Position numbers and translations under genes: made by a program. Source: Cephalotus follicularis (Eukaryota > Streptophyta > Magnoliopsida > Oxalidales > Cephalotaceae). Taken from it: a stretch of DNA of 64,000 nt. The stretch is from contig BDDD01001956.1 in assembly GCA_001972305.1 (NCBI GenBank), positions 186,001 to 250,000 on the forward strand, written 5' to 3'. Below, one piece after another: positions 25,301 to 36,100 of this stretch. Within the stretch, counting starts at the first letter, position 1. Each line of letters starts with the position of its first letter. Below the pieces are notes generated by a model, which worked only from the letters and a program-made list of their open reading frames with translations, did not search any database and was not told where the DNA came from.

Positions 25301-27088
25301 TGGATGTCGTAAGCGGCTCAATAAAGAAATTTCCTGTCAAAAAACCATAAGTCGGGGAAAACTTTCACTGTTAAAGTTGTACATATTGAAGGAAAAATTA
25401 ATAACTTGTTTTGACAAAGGCACATCCTAACAATTGTAAAAACCAATAAATTCTTTCATCTGAACAACAGGAGACTCCTTAATCTACCGGGATTGACCTT
25501 ACCTGCATCAATTGTTTAGCACTTTCCTTTGACTTTGCATCATCCGAAAACAATGTAACTTCCTTCATCGCACACATTTCTCCACTTCCACTATGATTTC
25601 AAAATATAAATTAGATACACGCACCAATTTATGAAAACTGGGGACTCATTTCTAACCCAATCTCAAAATTTCCTATAAGTTCTATGTGCATATACCTGTT
25701 AAATCCAACGTAAACGTGTCCAAACGTGCCTCTACCCAATAACTTCCCCTTTTTCCATCTTGAGCCAGGACTTGCTGGATTGTCAGCCCTTCCAGGACTT
25801 CTTGGTACAGAGGGAGATGTTGCCGCTGAATTTGAATGAGAAAAAGGAGAAGAATTGGAAATTGTTACAGGAGGAAGAGGCAGACGGTGGCTTTGTTGTT
25901 TCCCATCTTCTGGCCAGCTTATGTGAGACTCTATGGCTGTCCCTCCAGCTCTAGGATGAATGGGTGTGACAGCACCACTTTGGATTCTGGAACTGGGGCC
26001 AGGGCTTGTCATTCTGGGACTAGGTATTGGAGAATAATCAGGGCTACCCCTGCTTTGTTGCCAAAATAACTGTGCTGACGTATCCACTCCCACTGAATTA
26101 TGCCCAGAATTCTGACCTGAACCAGGACTGGAGCATTGGCCAGATCCAAGTAAAGTGACATCTGGGTAAGGCTTCCCTGCCCAGAAAGCAGAGTTAATGA
26201 TTTGCTCTGTCCCAAATGCTCTCATTGGACTTCTGGAAGGACTTGACATAGAGCTATCTGGAGCACTGCAGAAAGCTCCATGATACGGAATTTGTAAATT
26301 TGGTACATGCCCGCCTAAAGGTCTCCGTTTAGGTGATGTCAGTGAGATTTGATTACTGAACGAAAGACTAGCTGGTTTTTTTCCTTCTCTTGCGGTTATT
26401 TTGGCAACAGCAGATGAATGGTCCTTGAGCATCATACTTCAGCAAAAATGGAATAAATTTGTCAGGGAAGATTAAGTTGATAAATACTCATACCAGAAGG
26501 ACGGTGGTTAATGAGTTATGTGCAAGCTCACCTGGATGGGCAGCTAGCAGCAGTTCTAATCCCAGTGTCATAGTCTGTTGCCTGGGGACTACGATGAAGT
26601 GAGCCGGCTGCATCATCGCTATCACTGGATATCTCACTGGAAATTGAAGCAATGACAAAATCTCCATCTAAATCAGATGGATTTGGTATGCTACCTATGC
26701 ATGCTGATTTTGGAGTAGGTAGAAACAAGGATGACTTGGATCCTTTTCCAACTTTTGGTTTTGTCGAGATACTAATTTCAGAATCTGTATGACCTACACT
26801 TTCATGGTGCAGACCAGGGAGTGGAAGCGGTTGAGCATGAGGCCTTTCAGAAAAACTTTGGCACCTGGATACTTGTTTGGAACGTGATGGCGATCTTGAT
26901 TCAGCTCGGGAAAGAGATCCCTTCTCTGAAACTGTGTCACTACTTCGTCTGCGAGATCCTCGTGTTCTACCGTTTACTTTGTCTTCAAATTGAACCCTAA
27001 ATCTTCGATGTAACGTGTCAATGAAACTTTCTTTACTTGCTTTCTTCTTCGCTTCTTTGGATGATGACTTCCCCCACCATGAAGGCAT
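12760..27088 (-). CDS. YDA: MAPKKK YODA-like protein kinase, 11 coding exons
   Basis: YODA is the MAPKKK that signals through MKK4/5 and MPK3/6 in zygote and stomatal development. Exons: 27,088-26,532; 26,436-25,696; 25,590-25,503; 25,333-25,271; 25,039-24,879; 24,752-24,677; 15,295-15,236; 15,147-15,040; 14,840-14,601; 13,459-13,377; 13,258-12,760. The sum is 2676 nt in one frame, 891 aa. The start [20 protein letters not shown] and the Ser/Pro-rich regulatory N terminus match YODA. Kinase landmarks: Gly loop GRGTFGHV (420-427), Lys442, HRDIKGAN (Asp538), DFG (556-558), APE (580-582). The C-terminal tail has [19 protein letters not shown], as in YODA. Leader exon to 27,313; first noncoding exon from about 28,001. 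Intron 6 is 9.4 kb and holds two TIC32-like genes. All key residues are present, so it looks functional if that intron is spliced. Confidence 0.93.
13303..13366. repeat. Compound microsatellite (CG)n(TG)n(AG)n inside YODA intron 10
   Basis: Alternating purine/pyrimidine (acgcgcgcgcgtgtgtgtgt) followed by a GA run with few interruptions. It fills over half of the 118-nt intron between exons 10 and 11. On the transcript it reads CU, then CA, then CG. Confidence 0.95.
15268..15385. repeat. 118-bp direct repeat, copy at true YODA exon 7
   Basis: Matches 24,298-24,415 with about 4 differences by eye. It covers 28 nt of exon 7, its splice acceptor and about 90 nt of intron 6. The pair brackets the 8.9-kb TIC32-like block. 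Its right end (GTATAAA) overlaps the left end of the segment duplicated from copy A. Confidence 0.9.
15375..17085 (+). repeat. Segmental duplicate 2 (5' half of TIC32-like gene)
   Basis: Partner of 9497-11,226. It starts at a GTATAAAAACCT shared with the copy A flank and with the YODA intron repeat, which suggests joining at microhomology. Confidence 0.85.
15830..20907 (+). CDS. TIC32-like: TIC32-like short-chain dehydrogenase, copy B (intact)
   Basis: NADP(H)-dependent short-chain dehydrogenase of the TIC32 type; TIC32 is a calmodulin-binding member of the chloroplast inner-envelope import complex, though paralogues may have other roles. Exons 15,830-15,935; 16,961-17,192; 17,442-17,521; 18,218-18,371; 19,258-19,336; 19,737-19,821; 20,160-20,206; 20,749-20,907 sum to 942 nt, 313 aa, in one frame with GT/AG borders. 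Landmarks: TGASSGIG (35-42), NNAG (114-117), NVSS (167-170), YGQSK (catalytic Tyr198, Lys202), HPGAIVTN, final [16 protein letters not shown]. The gene lies wholly inside YODA intron 6 on the opposite strand and has its own upstream region. It is the only complete one of three copies here. A hairpin MITE sits in intron 4. Confidence 0.93.
17663..17792 (+). repeat. 65-bp tandem duplication in copy B intron 3
   Basis: Two units (17,663 and 17,728 onward) with few differences. Each contains GTAGGTTCAAATC, which resembles a tRNA-type B box, preceded about 40 nt upstream by TAGTAGGTATAAGGG, a loose A-box match. It may be a SINE scrap, but no SINE 3' end was found. Confidence 0.6.
18799..18960. mobile_element. 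162-bp hairpin MITE in an (AT)n tract
   Basis: The ends form a long imperfect inverted repeat: GGGGTAAAGGGATGTGA at the left against the complement of TCACATCCCTCAACCCCT at the right, continuing through GTGAGCAAT and TTGTACCTATG. It is flanked on both sides by TA repeats (a TA-type target). No coding capacity; it would fold as a near-complete hairpin when transcribed. Lies in intron 4 of TIC32-like copy B. Confidence 0.85.
20908..22139. other. DNA between TIC32-like copies B and C
   Basis: Holds the 3' flank of copy B and the upstream region of copy C, all within YODA intron 6. AT-rich, especially 21.5-21.8 kb. No further gene supported. Confidence 0.45.
22140..24039 (+). pseudogene. TIC32-like dehydrogenase pseudogene, copy C (3' truncated)
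   Basis: Exon 1 (22,140-22,190) begins [12 protein letters not shown] but lacks 52 bp relative to copy B, plus a 3-bp loss, so the frame is shifted. The 52-bp loss lies between two TCTC tetramers. Exon 2 (23,090-23,321) still encodes [18 protein letters not shown] and is open, as is exon 3 (23,499-23,578, [16 protein letters not shown]). Exon 4 (23,886-24,039) is open, but its acceptor reads TTG where copy B has CAG. Exons 5-8, with the catalytic YxxxK, are missing; 260 bp later the YODA exon fragment begins. It is more diverged from copy B than copy A is, so it is an older duplicate. Confidence 0.88.
24298..24415. repeat. 118-bp direct repeat with a decoy piece of YODA exon 7
   Basis: Partner of 15,268-15,385. 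On the minus strand it keeps an intact acceptor (TTGCAG) followed by 28 nt of exon 7 (24,325-24,298, reading ITGQSCPLS), then unrelated sequence that gives an in-frame TAA at once. It lies between real exons 6 and 7 of YODA. Confidence 0.88.
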
Positions 27089-28180
27089 GTTTCTCAATCA
27101 TAAAGAAGCAGTGTATTCTAAGGTAACGTATCACCTATACATATATGTAGTGATTAAATTTTCTACCCACAGCTCGAGACCAACAGAATATGTAATTATT
27201 TCGTCTCACAATGACACTCACTGGGAAGAAACTTTGGCATGGTCACAAATACGTATTCCAGAATGTGAGGCAAAAGTAGAGTGAGCTTCCCAACTAATTT
27301 TGATTTCTAAAACCTGCAAATGGAGGACAAAAATTTGAAAACCGAATTCTTGATTCCCTCTAGAAGCTGACTCATACTTAGTGGCTTACCCTACCACTTA
27401 CAATACTTCAATTGAGTTGAGCAATTATTTACCATCTTTAAAAGAATTAAATTAAACTAGATAAACAGCTCAACCAGTTTTCCAGATATCTCCAAACTTG
27501 TTTCACAGCTTCCTGTCTACTCTAATGAACAAAAATAATAAAAGGGTATCATCTGACTTAAATAATTAATGCAATTACACATTGTACTTATAACCACAAA
27601 TGATGCCTATTCAATTTCTATATATAAAAAGCATACCATAATAAGTTTAATATATCGGTAAGCAAATCAAGCATATCAAAGTAAAGTTCTTTCGTTTCAT
27701 TTTATTAATTTTCTCCGGAGTCAATGAAGACTTTACGTTGCAAATTTACTTAAATACAAAGCCTTTAACAAACAGATCTACGTTTAAATCATCAAGAGTA
27801 AAAAACGACACCAAAATTAACAAACTTTTATTAAGTTACTAAAATTAGACAGAAATATGTAAAACGTACTTTTTGCATACTTGAAGCTGTGAATCTGAAC
27901 TAGACCACTAATAAATCAACCAAAAAAAAACTGTGTGATAAATCGCTTGTATAATTCAATAACTAGTAAGTGAAATGGAAATATAAAAAACCCTAGAAAC
28001 CTCAAATGAAATAAAAGCGAAAGAGAGAAATGTTTCTTCTTTCTTTTTTTTCCTAAGAGAGATTTTTTATTACAAGAGCTTTCCACGAGATCGCGTGGAG
28101 ACCGAGAGATTGTTAGAAATGTAGAGAGAGAATATGTTTGAGCTAAACCATGGAGTTGTCTGTGCGTTGATTTTAGATTT
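27089..28180 (-). promoter_or_regulatory. YODA 5' leader with leader intron
   Basis: Minus strand: leader exon 27,313-27,089 preceded by acceptor TTTGCAG; candidate first exon about 28,170-28,001 ending GAG|GTTTCT. The first exon is rich in CTCTCT tracts, common in plant leaders. An AT-rich TATA-like stretch lies just upstream, near 28,190-28,200. Confidence 0.5.
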
Positions 28181-31100
28181 TTCAATTATTTAATTATTTA
28201 TAATAGTAATAAATAGTAGGGGAAATTTTTTAATCATCTCAGTACACGTAATTTAATGTGTAATGACGTTTGATAGTTTACATGTATTAAAATTTTATAT
28301 AAATTTAATCTTTAGATTTAATATTTATGTCTATAGATTAAATATTTATAAATATTTTATTAAATAACAGCATATGAGAAAAGGGGTTCAAGTCAATTAA
28401 ATAACAATATTTTATTTATAAATATTTGAGTTAATTAAATATTTCATAAATATTAATGTGTTTCTTACTCTAAATGATTTTTTGTATTTTGTTACAAAAA
28501 TTTATATGTATAATTTACGTATAAATCTTATTATTGTATTAATAGAACATTAATAATATGTATTCGATTAAAATTAAAAATACACACACATGGCATGCAC
28601 TCATATAAAGGACATCCTAAATAATAGTAATTGTAATAAAATTAAGTTTAAATGTTATTTAAGGTTGAGATAACGTATGGTTAGTGATCTTGATTATCGT
28701 AATAATATTTAAGATTCAAGTCTTTTTATTTGAAATTATTTTTAACGATTTATTTTATAACGTCGTGATACGTAGATATATTCAATAATATAAATATATA
28801 TAATTAATAAGGGATGGGTGTCTATCACTCTAAAATGAAATACACAAATTGAAAGAGGTGATAGCAATTGAACACGCGTCCTAGAATTAACAAACAATGA
28901 TGATAATGGCATGATCCTTCCTCAATGCACACGTGCACTTCTTCAACTAGAGTCCTAGAGACCATAATCATATGACCTAATCCCTTAATTTCTTGGAGCT
29001 CTTTCCCAACCCTTTGAGCCTTGTGTCTCCTTCATGGCCCATTAAGTTCACTTCCAAATTATTAGGCCCATTAAAAACTGCATCAATAAGCCACTTCCCC
29101 TGCTCAACAGTAACTGTATCACCTCCAGTAATAACTAATATACTAATATATTTTATATAAAAATTTGAATTCATCTTGCCTACTGCTGTTAAAAATAAAA
29201 TTACATTATGGGATTAAAGCTTTTATCATGGAAATTACCTTTAATCATTAAAATTACGGCACTAATTAGATTTGGTAGCACCGTTTTTTTATTTTATCAT
29301 TTTTGAGATATACCCAATTCAATTATAATGTTAACATAATAAAAGAAATTCCCATATACAGTTTACCATTGACATGTACGATTCATCAAATCAAAATAAT
29401 TAGTACACACGATATAATAAATAAAACTCACGTATTCCGAACATTTTTTAAATATACAAAATAAAAAATGTTTTTTGGGTTTCACCTGTAATTTAAACAT
29501 ACATACGTATCTTTATATTCTCTTACCAGTATAAAAAACAAATAAAACTTCTAAAAATACAAAAACTTATATTCGTAAGTCTGATATATCAAGTCATCAA
29601 TTATACTTTATTAATATCACTATAATGATTTTTTTGACAATGATAAAATACTGAAAAATATATTCTTTTTCATACTTTTTCACTCTAAATTTATATAATT
29701 ATTATTTTTATTATATATACCGTTGAATACAAAATTACTGATAAAAACATTATATTACATCATTTAAGTTTAAAAGTGATGTTCAACGATGTTACCATTT
29801 TTTTAATTGAAGTTGATGTTTAGTTTAATATTTTTTCTCCACTTTACATACTTTATGATGTGGTTACATCGGTGATGCATTGTTTTTGTTTTGGATCATA
29901 CATATGTGTTACAATATTCACATATTTATACTTAATGTTTCTTTAATTTTATAAATTGATATTAATTTTTATCATGAATATTATCATTTTTTATTCCATA
30001 TTGATTATTAAAATTTGTAACAAAACTGTCAACGTATCTATACGTATAATAGTCACTTCTATTTTTTATACCATTTTTTGACTGATTTTTTAAAATAAAA
30101 AACTAAATTATACTAAAACGTAGTAATATCGTCTTATAACTAATTATCAAACCATTGGATTATAAATATGATAAATAACAAACTTAAAAACGACATATAG
30201 AACACTACGTTTACTTTTATGATGTGTATATACGAGAAATCCGCGATGTCGTCGAGACAAATAAAGATACCCATGTCATGATGCAAGGTGAGATGAATAT
30301 TGTTGGCCATAGGGAACTTGTGAGTCCATCGTAATTAACACCATCATTAAGGAATTTACAATGTCAACCTTGCACGTGTCATGGTCCACGTCACTTTCAT
30401 GTCATGTTTGTTGGCAGCAACTTGGCACTCGTCATCAAGACGCAAAGCCACGCAAGCATGCACGTGTGAGTGTCTAGGCTAGCTCGTGATTGTTGAGGGT
30501 GTTTAAAACAACTTAATTATAGGTAAGGTGTCCCCCAAATTTGAACTCATAAAACTGGGGCATTGCAACTACTGGAATTATAAAATTGGAAACTCTAAAT
30601 CCGCAGAGCTTGAAAATGACCTAATTGAGTATTGATTCAATGTCAGACGACGACCCACTGGCTACTGATCATGACTGCCATTTCTATTGCCATTGAGAAC
30701 TTGCCTAGAAATTATTTTACACAAACAAAAGTTGACATAATTGACATATAGATATACTTGGCTTGCTTCTCCAAACTGTCTAAATCTTTAATAGGTCAAA
30801 CGTTTCAATTTCCATCACAAGCTAAATTACACGTGCAGTCTCTATCATCAGTAATGCCATCAATAATAGTTTTTTTTTTTTTTTTTTGGATAACATATCA
30901 AATATTAATATATTATAAATTAAAAAATTAAAATATTATTGTTGATATTTTAAAATCATCGATAAGGTTATATTATTGTTCATATATTATTAAAAGAAAA
31001 ACTTTTATTATTATATTTATTTGTATACTATACATGAAAAGACATTTTTTTATTAGGACTGTGTGGGAGGAGAAAGACTTAATTCAACCTAAAAATTGTG

Positions 31101-31940
31101 GATAACGATGTTAATATCTTAATAGCTTTGACAGTTTCTTTCGGTGTAGTTTCTATCAGGCAATTCCAAGTAAAAGACTGGTGGTCTTTGGTTTCTTGTG
31201 TCCATTTGAAAGAAATGGGTTTATTATAGGGTATGCCATGTCAACCATTGAAAATGTCAAAAGAGATGGACTGCAAATCACAGACGGGGCCACATCTATT
31301 ATAATTATACATTAAAAATAAAATGTTAATTGCAGGAGTTAGCTGGACCAGGGCCTTTTTTTTGACTCAATATAAAGAAGAATTAGGACTCGTGAGTGAA
31401 AAAGGAATGGCATTCTGTGATGGGTCCTCCTCCTCTAAGCCCAGATCATCATGTCAAGCCCCGTAAATTAATCACCAAGTCAAGCCCCATAAACTTCTGG
31501 ACCTGCATTGGAATTCTCTTGCTCTAAGATGATAGGGACAGAATCCTGTGATTCTGAAGATATTGGCCTAATTTATAGTTTAAGATATTGACGCAGGGAA
31601 AGTTGTTTTTTTTTTTTTCTTTTTAATTGGGTTACATTTATATGGATTAACACTTTCCATTCTCTAAATCGTTCGATCACAAAGTGTGAGTGAACACTCT
31701 CGTGAAAAATCAATCCCCAAAACTGATGTTTCATTATAAAAGCCCTTAAATTAAGTGTCACACACCAAATAAAGTTGACATTCGGTATTTCCTTCCATAA
31801 AAAGAAGTGATATTGAGATAAAAATAAAATTGACTAGAGTTGATTAATTTCATAATTTTTTTATAGATTTACGAAAAAGTGTTTTTTGGGTACATAAAAA
31901 GGTCTTTGTTAACATCACAGACAAAAACAGACGCCTGTGC
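28181..31940. other. Long AT-rich intergenic region between YODA and the transporter gene
   Basis: No gene can be supported. Composition is strongly AT-rich, with few long frames. The exception is a less AT-rich island at 30,240-30,480 with several ACGT-core motifs. A short minus frame at 28,977-29,174 is open but unrecognised. A 16-nt poly-T run lies near 30,870. Possible YODA promoter elements are in the first few hundred bases. Confidence 0.5.
30374..30470. promoter_or_regulatory. Cluster of ACGT-core (G-box/ABRE-like) motifs
   Basis: Within about 100 bp: TTGCACGTGTCATGG, GTCCACGTCAC and ATGCACGTGTGAG; a further ACACGTGCAG lies at about 30,830. CACGTG and ACGTGTC are known binding cores for plant bZIP/bHLH factors. 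The position is over 2 kb from the YODA start and 1.5 kb from the 3' end of the transporter gene, so the target is unclear. Confidence 0.35.
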
Positions 31941-32072
31941 TTACCCCTTAAATGGCATGGCAGCTGCAAGCTTGGCTATAAGTCCAATCGGGTTGTACTT
32001 GTATGCAACTTTGCAAGGTAAGTAATTCTTACTCACCCTGAGTCTATCAATAATTGGATCAACAAAGAACAA
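31941..32072 (-). other. Short protein-like open frame, unrecognised
   Basis: A minus-strand frame of 43 codons without ATG ends at TAA (31,943-31,941). Its last part reads CKVAYKYNPIGLIAKLAAAM, with a helical, amphipathic look. It could be the last exon of a lost gene. The left border of the tandem duplication (32,020) cuts through it. No family recognised; chance remains possible. Confidence 0.25.
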
Positions 32073-32515
32073 TCAAACTTAAATAGAGCATTCCAATAAA
32101 CTACCATTACATAAATTGTAAGAACAGTTTCATTGATTAGATGCTTTGAATTTTCTGTAAGAGAGACAATAAAGGAGCATACTAAACAAGCTTGTTGGGG
32201 AACTAATAAACAGTCGGAAATGGAAACTTTAATCATTCATGGACACTCATAAACGATGCTATGCTGCAGTTGAATGTAAATGCATAGATCATTTCATAAT
32301 CAAACCTATTGAATCACTCCAGGTTCTTTGCCCTCATTTTTCAAAAAACTTATGTACATGATCTTCTCTGCTTTACAACAGCACTACCAATGTCCACAGA
32401 AGTGTGGTGGAGTAGGAATAAGGCTCTGGAAATTTTATTAAATGTTTCAGATTATCATACATGGATTCGTGGGGTTTGTAAAGTGCAATATATTTATTAA
32501 AAAAAAAAGTCACTA

Positions 32516-34569
32516 TTATCTTATGAGTGTCAAGCCAATAGCAGTGACTATAAGAGTAGAGGGAACTCCAAACTTCAAATGGTTCCAGAAGGATAAGGTG
32601 TACCCAAAGTGAGGAGCACGGCGAGCTTGTTCACACACTATCAGGTTGGCAGCGGATCCCAATAGTGAGAGGTTCCCAGCTACGGTGCTGACCCAAGCTA
32701 AAATGAGCCATGACTTCTTCTCATCCGCTGCAGAAATTGCAGCTGCTGATGCTGCCACATGCCCTCCAAGCAAGAGAACTGACAAAATGCAAACTAGCCT
32801 CGTTTAATCTGATAGAACTCCAAGAATAATTTGTTTCAATGTAACCCCTAAAAAGTCACAATGCTTAATACAGATTCCATACTTTTGTTATATATATCTT
32901 GTGATGAACGTAGAGGAAGACCATCTTCCGATTTTCCAAAGATCCAAGAATGATTCATTCAACTTCGAAATTACCATATGAAAGATTATGATATAGATAT
33001 TAACCCATTATCACCTTAACATTTAAAAAATAGTAGTAAAAAATACAGCGAGGCATCACATACCAGTTGGAACATTTGAAGCCAAATTTGACAGGACTAG
33101 AATGACAAGGGCAAGAACGGCTATTCCACCAGCATGATCAATTTTTGCATAGGGTTCCACTAAGTCCCATAGAGAGCTCGGGATTCCAGTTTTATTAAAG
33201 CCATCGACTGTGATAAACATCCCACAAAAGAATATTAAAAGCGAATAGGACACCTGATCATCATGAAGAGAAATAGAATTAAACTCTTAACAGGCAATAA
33301 ACCTTCTAAAGTTCAAATTTGTCTATGCTTTGATATCCTCAATTCCAAGCATTATCACAAAGATTCTTGAAGTATGCTGGCTGCAGATTTTACCTTCTCT
33401 AGACATGGTCCAGCATCCGTAAAATCAAGAACCACAAGAGCAAGTGCAGCAGTTATTGCTGTCCAGGACATATTAAGACCCATAAGCAGAGAAATCAGCA
33501 TTCCTACTGTGACAAGATAAACACCTGATTTCCATAACTTCCTTTTCCATACTGTGGCCAATTTTTCCTTTCCTTCTGAAAGTTGCTCAGATAATGCGTA
33601 TCCATCAGTCATAGGAACCAACTTTGAAGGGGCTGTTTCCTCCTTTTTCTGAGAATATCCCTCAGCCAACACGTCTTTTGATGCATTTGAATTCCTTTCC
33701 GAATTTAATGGGCTCCTAAGGACACTGTTGATTTCATTTGAACTCACTCGGTTTCTAACAGCCTCAATTTGAATGTTCCCATTTACAATGGGAGAACCTT
33801 GCATAGACAAAGATTCCAATGGAGTGTTCCATTCTTGGGAGTTTAAGGATGTCAAATGTGATAATGTGGCTGGTGAAAATAGGTGAAAATTAAAATCCTC
33901 AATTGCCACAAATTCTGCTGTTACATCTTCTTCGTCCTTAATAAAAGATAACAACCTCCAGAACATGCATAGAAGAATTAAAGCATTCACAAATACTCCG
34001 ACCAGCATTGCAGGGAGAATATTAATAAGAAAATCTCCAAACGTAATCTTACTTAAAACTGCTATAACCAAGTTTTGGGGGTTGCCAATTGGAGTTGCTG
34101 AAGATCCTATATTAGAACTCGAGGCAAGGGCAAGTAAAAATGGATGAGGTGTGAGATTATGTTGTCTTGTCATCTTCAATACAAATTCAGTCAAGACCAC
34201 ACAAGAGGTATCATTTGTGAAAAGGGCACTGGAAGTGGCAGAAACCAAGCAGATTCGACATAATAAATCCTTTGCTCCTCTGCTCTTCCATGAGAGAAAC
34301 TTACCCAAGTATTTGAACATATCAGCTCTTTCAAGGTAGACACTGACAACCATTGTCCCAAAGAGGAGACCAAGGATTGGGAGATCAATTGCAGCATAGG
34401 CTTGATCAGGGGATATGACTTGAAATAAGACCATAAGCATAGCCCCTAGAAGTGATCCTGCTGTCCTCCCAATTGGTAGACAAGGAACAGCTGGGAAAAC
34501 TGCTAATATCCAGAAAATTGCAAAAGCGGTTGAGCCGAGAATCACTTTTACAGATGAAGCCATGGCCAT
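32516..34569 (-). CDS. ArsB/NhaD-type (LSI2-like) membrane transporter, copy 1
   Basis: Exons 34,569-33,394, 33,253-33,064 and 32,778-32,516 join in frame: 1629 nt, 542 aa. The family belongs to the ion-transporter superfamily that includes bacterial arsenite efflux ArsB and plant silicon-efflux LSI2; the closest plant type I know is the Arabidopsis At1g02260 group, whose substrate is not settled. Visible: N-terminal hydrophobic segment ([15 protein letters not shown]), conserved [35 protein letters not shown], a long hydrophilic loop (about 215-340), then membrane segments with [18 protein letters not shown] and [18 protein letters not shown]. Full length for the family. Compared with copy 2 it has changes at positions that look conserved (LFQVIS for LFRVIS; DAGP for DARP). 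Confidence 0.9.
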
Positions 34570-36100
34570 TTTGCTGCTTGATGAGCTGAAATGGTTATTT
34601 CCTTATTCTTGAGTGGAAGTCCAGAAAGTCAAAAGTTTAACCACTGTATCTATTCTGTTGATACTGTAACAGTTCCTCACTAAAACAGCAAATCCCAAGA
34701 AAGGAACAACCAATTGAACGTTTTTGTGTATGAAGATCCAAACTTGAGTACTGTCTGTCACATAATCAAGGCACCATCAAGAATCGAAACAGCCCCTTAG
34801 AGTTATTCATTGAACACAAACAAGCTCTACTAAATTAACAGATACAAAATTCATTATCCAAATTAAAGAAGAACACGATTTCAACTAGCACGCATCAACT
34901 GTCCGGAATTTTCTCTATCCTTAAAAAGAGGAGTTTGGCATTCAATTACAGTTGGATTCTTCAGCACCCATTACTCACAATCCGTGACATTGTCAAGAAA
35001 TGTTACTTCCATGTCCAACCCAATAAGATTTAAGTCAAATTATAAGATTTCATATTCAAATACTCCAAGAATAAATAAAGAAAAGAAGTTAAGAAGACAG
35101 ATATAAGAACTCAAAACAGTAAAAACAAAGTGTTTAAGCATAAATACCAGACTGCTTTCTTCAAAAATCTTGATCAATTGCCACCTTTCAGGGAATATAA
35201 TTTTAAAACAAATTATTCTCAGTTGCCAAAGCTATCCCCACATAAAATAAAGCTATGAAAACACAATAAAAAACTGATCTAAATCTTTTTCTTTTTTTGC
35301 ATGGAGAGGTAACGTACGGTTTTTTTTTGTTTAGATTTGGTAATGATTGGATTTTTAGCTTTGTATTGCATACTATGTATCATCGACGAGGAGAAAAATT
35401 TTCATGACGTGCAAATGTTTTATTTATTTAATGTAGGATAAATTACATGCAAAATAGAAAATCTTCCCTTCTTGAATATTCCATAATCTCGATTGTAAGG
35501 ACTACCGCCCAAATTTTCTAATTTGTTGGGTCATACTCATGGGGTCTAATTAAGTTTACGAATTACACATTATTTGTGTTACATTATATCCGTGATTAAT
35601 TAATGAATTGAACCTCTGATACAGACACAAACTCTAAAATATGTTGCATAATATTTGGCATCCATTGTTTTATCTGCGGATGGTAACAAATGAGTCTTCT
35701 AATTTGTTTTCAAGGATGTCATTTGATGGGTATTAATTTTTGTTCAAGGCCTTCAAGGCAGATAGATACGTATCATCGATAATACATGTCCAAACAAGAA
35801 GGTTAGTTTAGTGGTGTTTGAAACAAACTGTAAACAGATCTTGGATCCATATCTTATTGACACTAACTAAAGATCACCGAAAATTTTTCGTTTATTTTTC
35901 TGGTGTGTGAAGTGTGGTGAGTCACACATTGTAAAATTTAAAATTCAAAACGTGTTTATAAAGTGATTGAGATCCTAATCAATTACTTACAATGACAGTG
36001 AAAAAACCAAGGTTTGAATCTTCGTGCAAGATTGGGAATTAGTTAATTGTATCATTAACAAAATAAGTTTCAACTTTGAAAATTGAATAGTTAAACCAGC
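34570..36100. promoter_or_regulatory. Upstream region of transporter copy 1
   Basis: Duplicated at 52,720-54,540, so both transporter copies keep more than 1 kb of the same 5' flank. AT-rich, no gene. A probable leader lies close to the ATG; splice sites in it were not resolved. Confidence 0.45.

Noticed and set aside
28977-29174. Minus-strand frame of 65 codons in the YODA upstream desert
   Set aside because: Composition is somewhat protein-like (VEQGKWLIDAVFNGP), but there are no splice partners, no known family and no conserved context.
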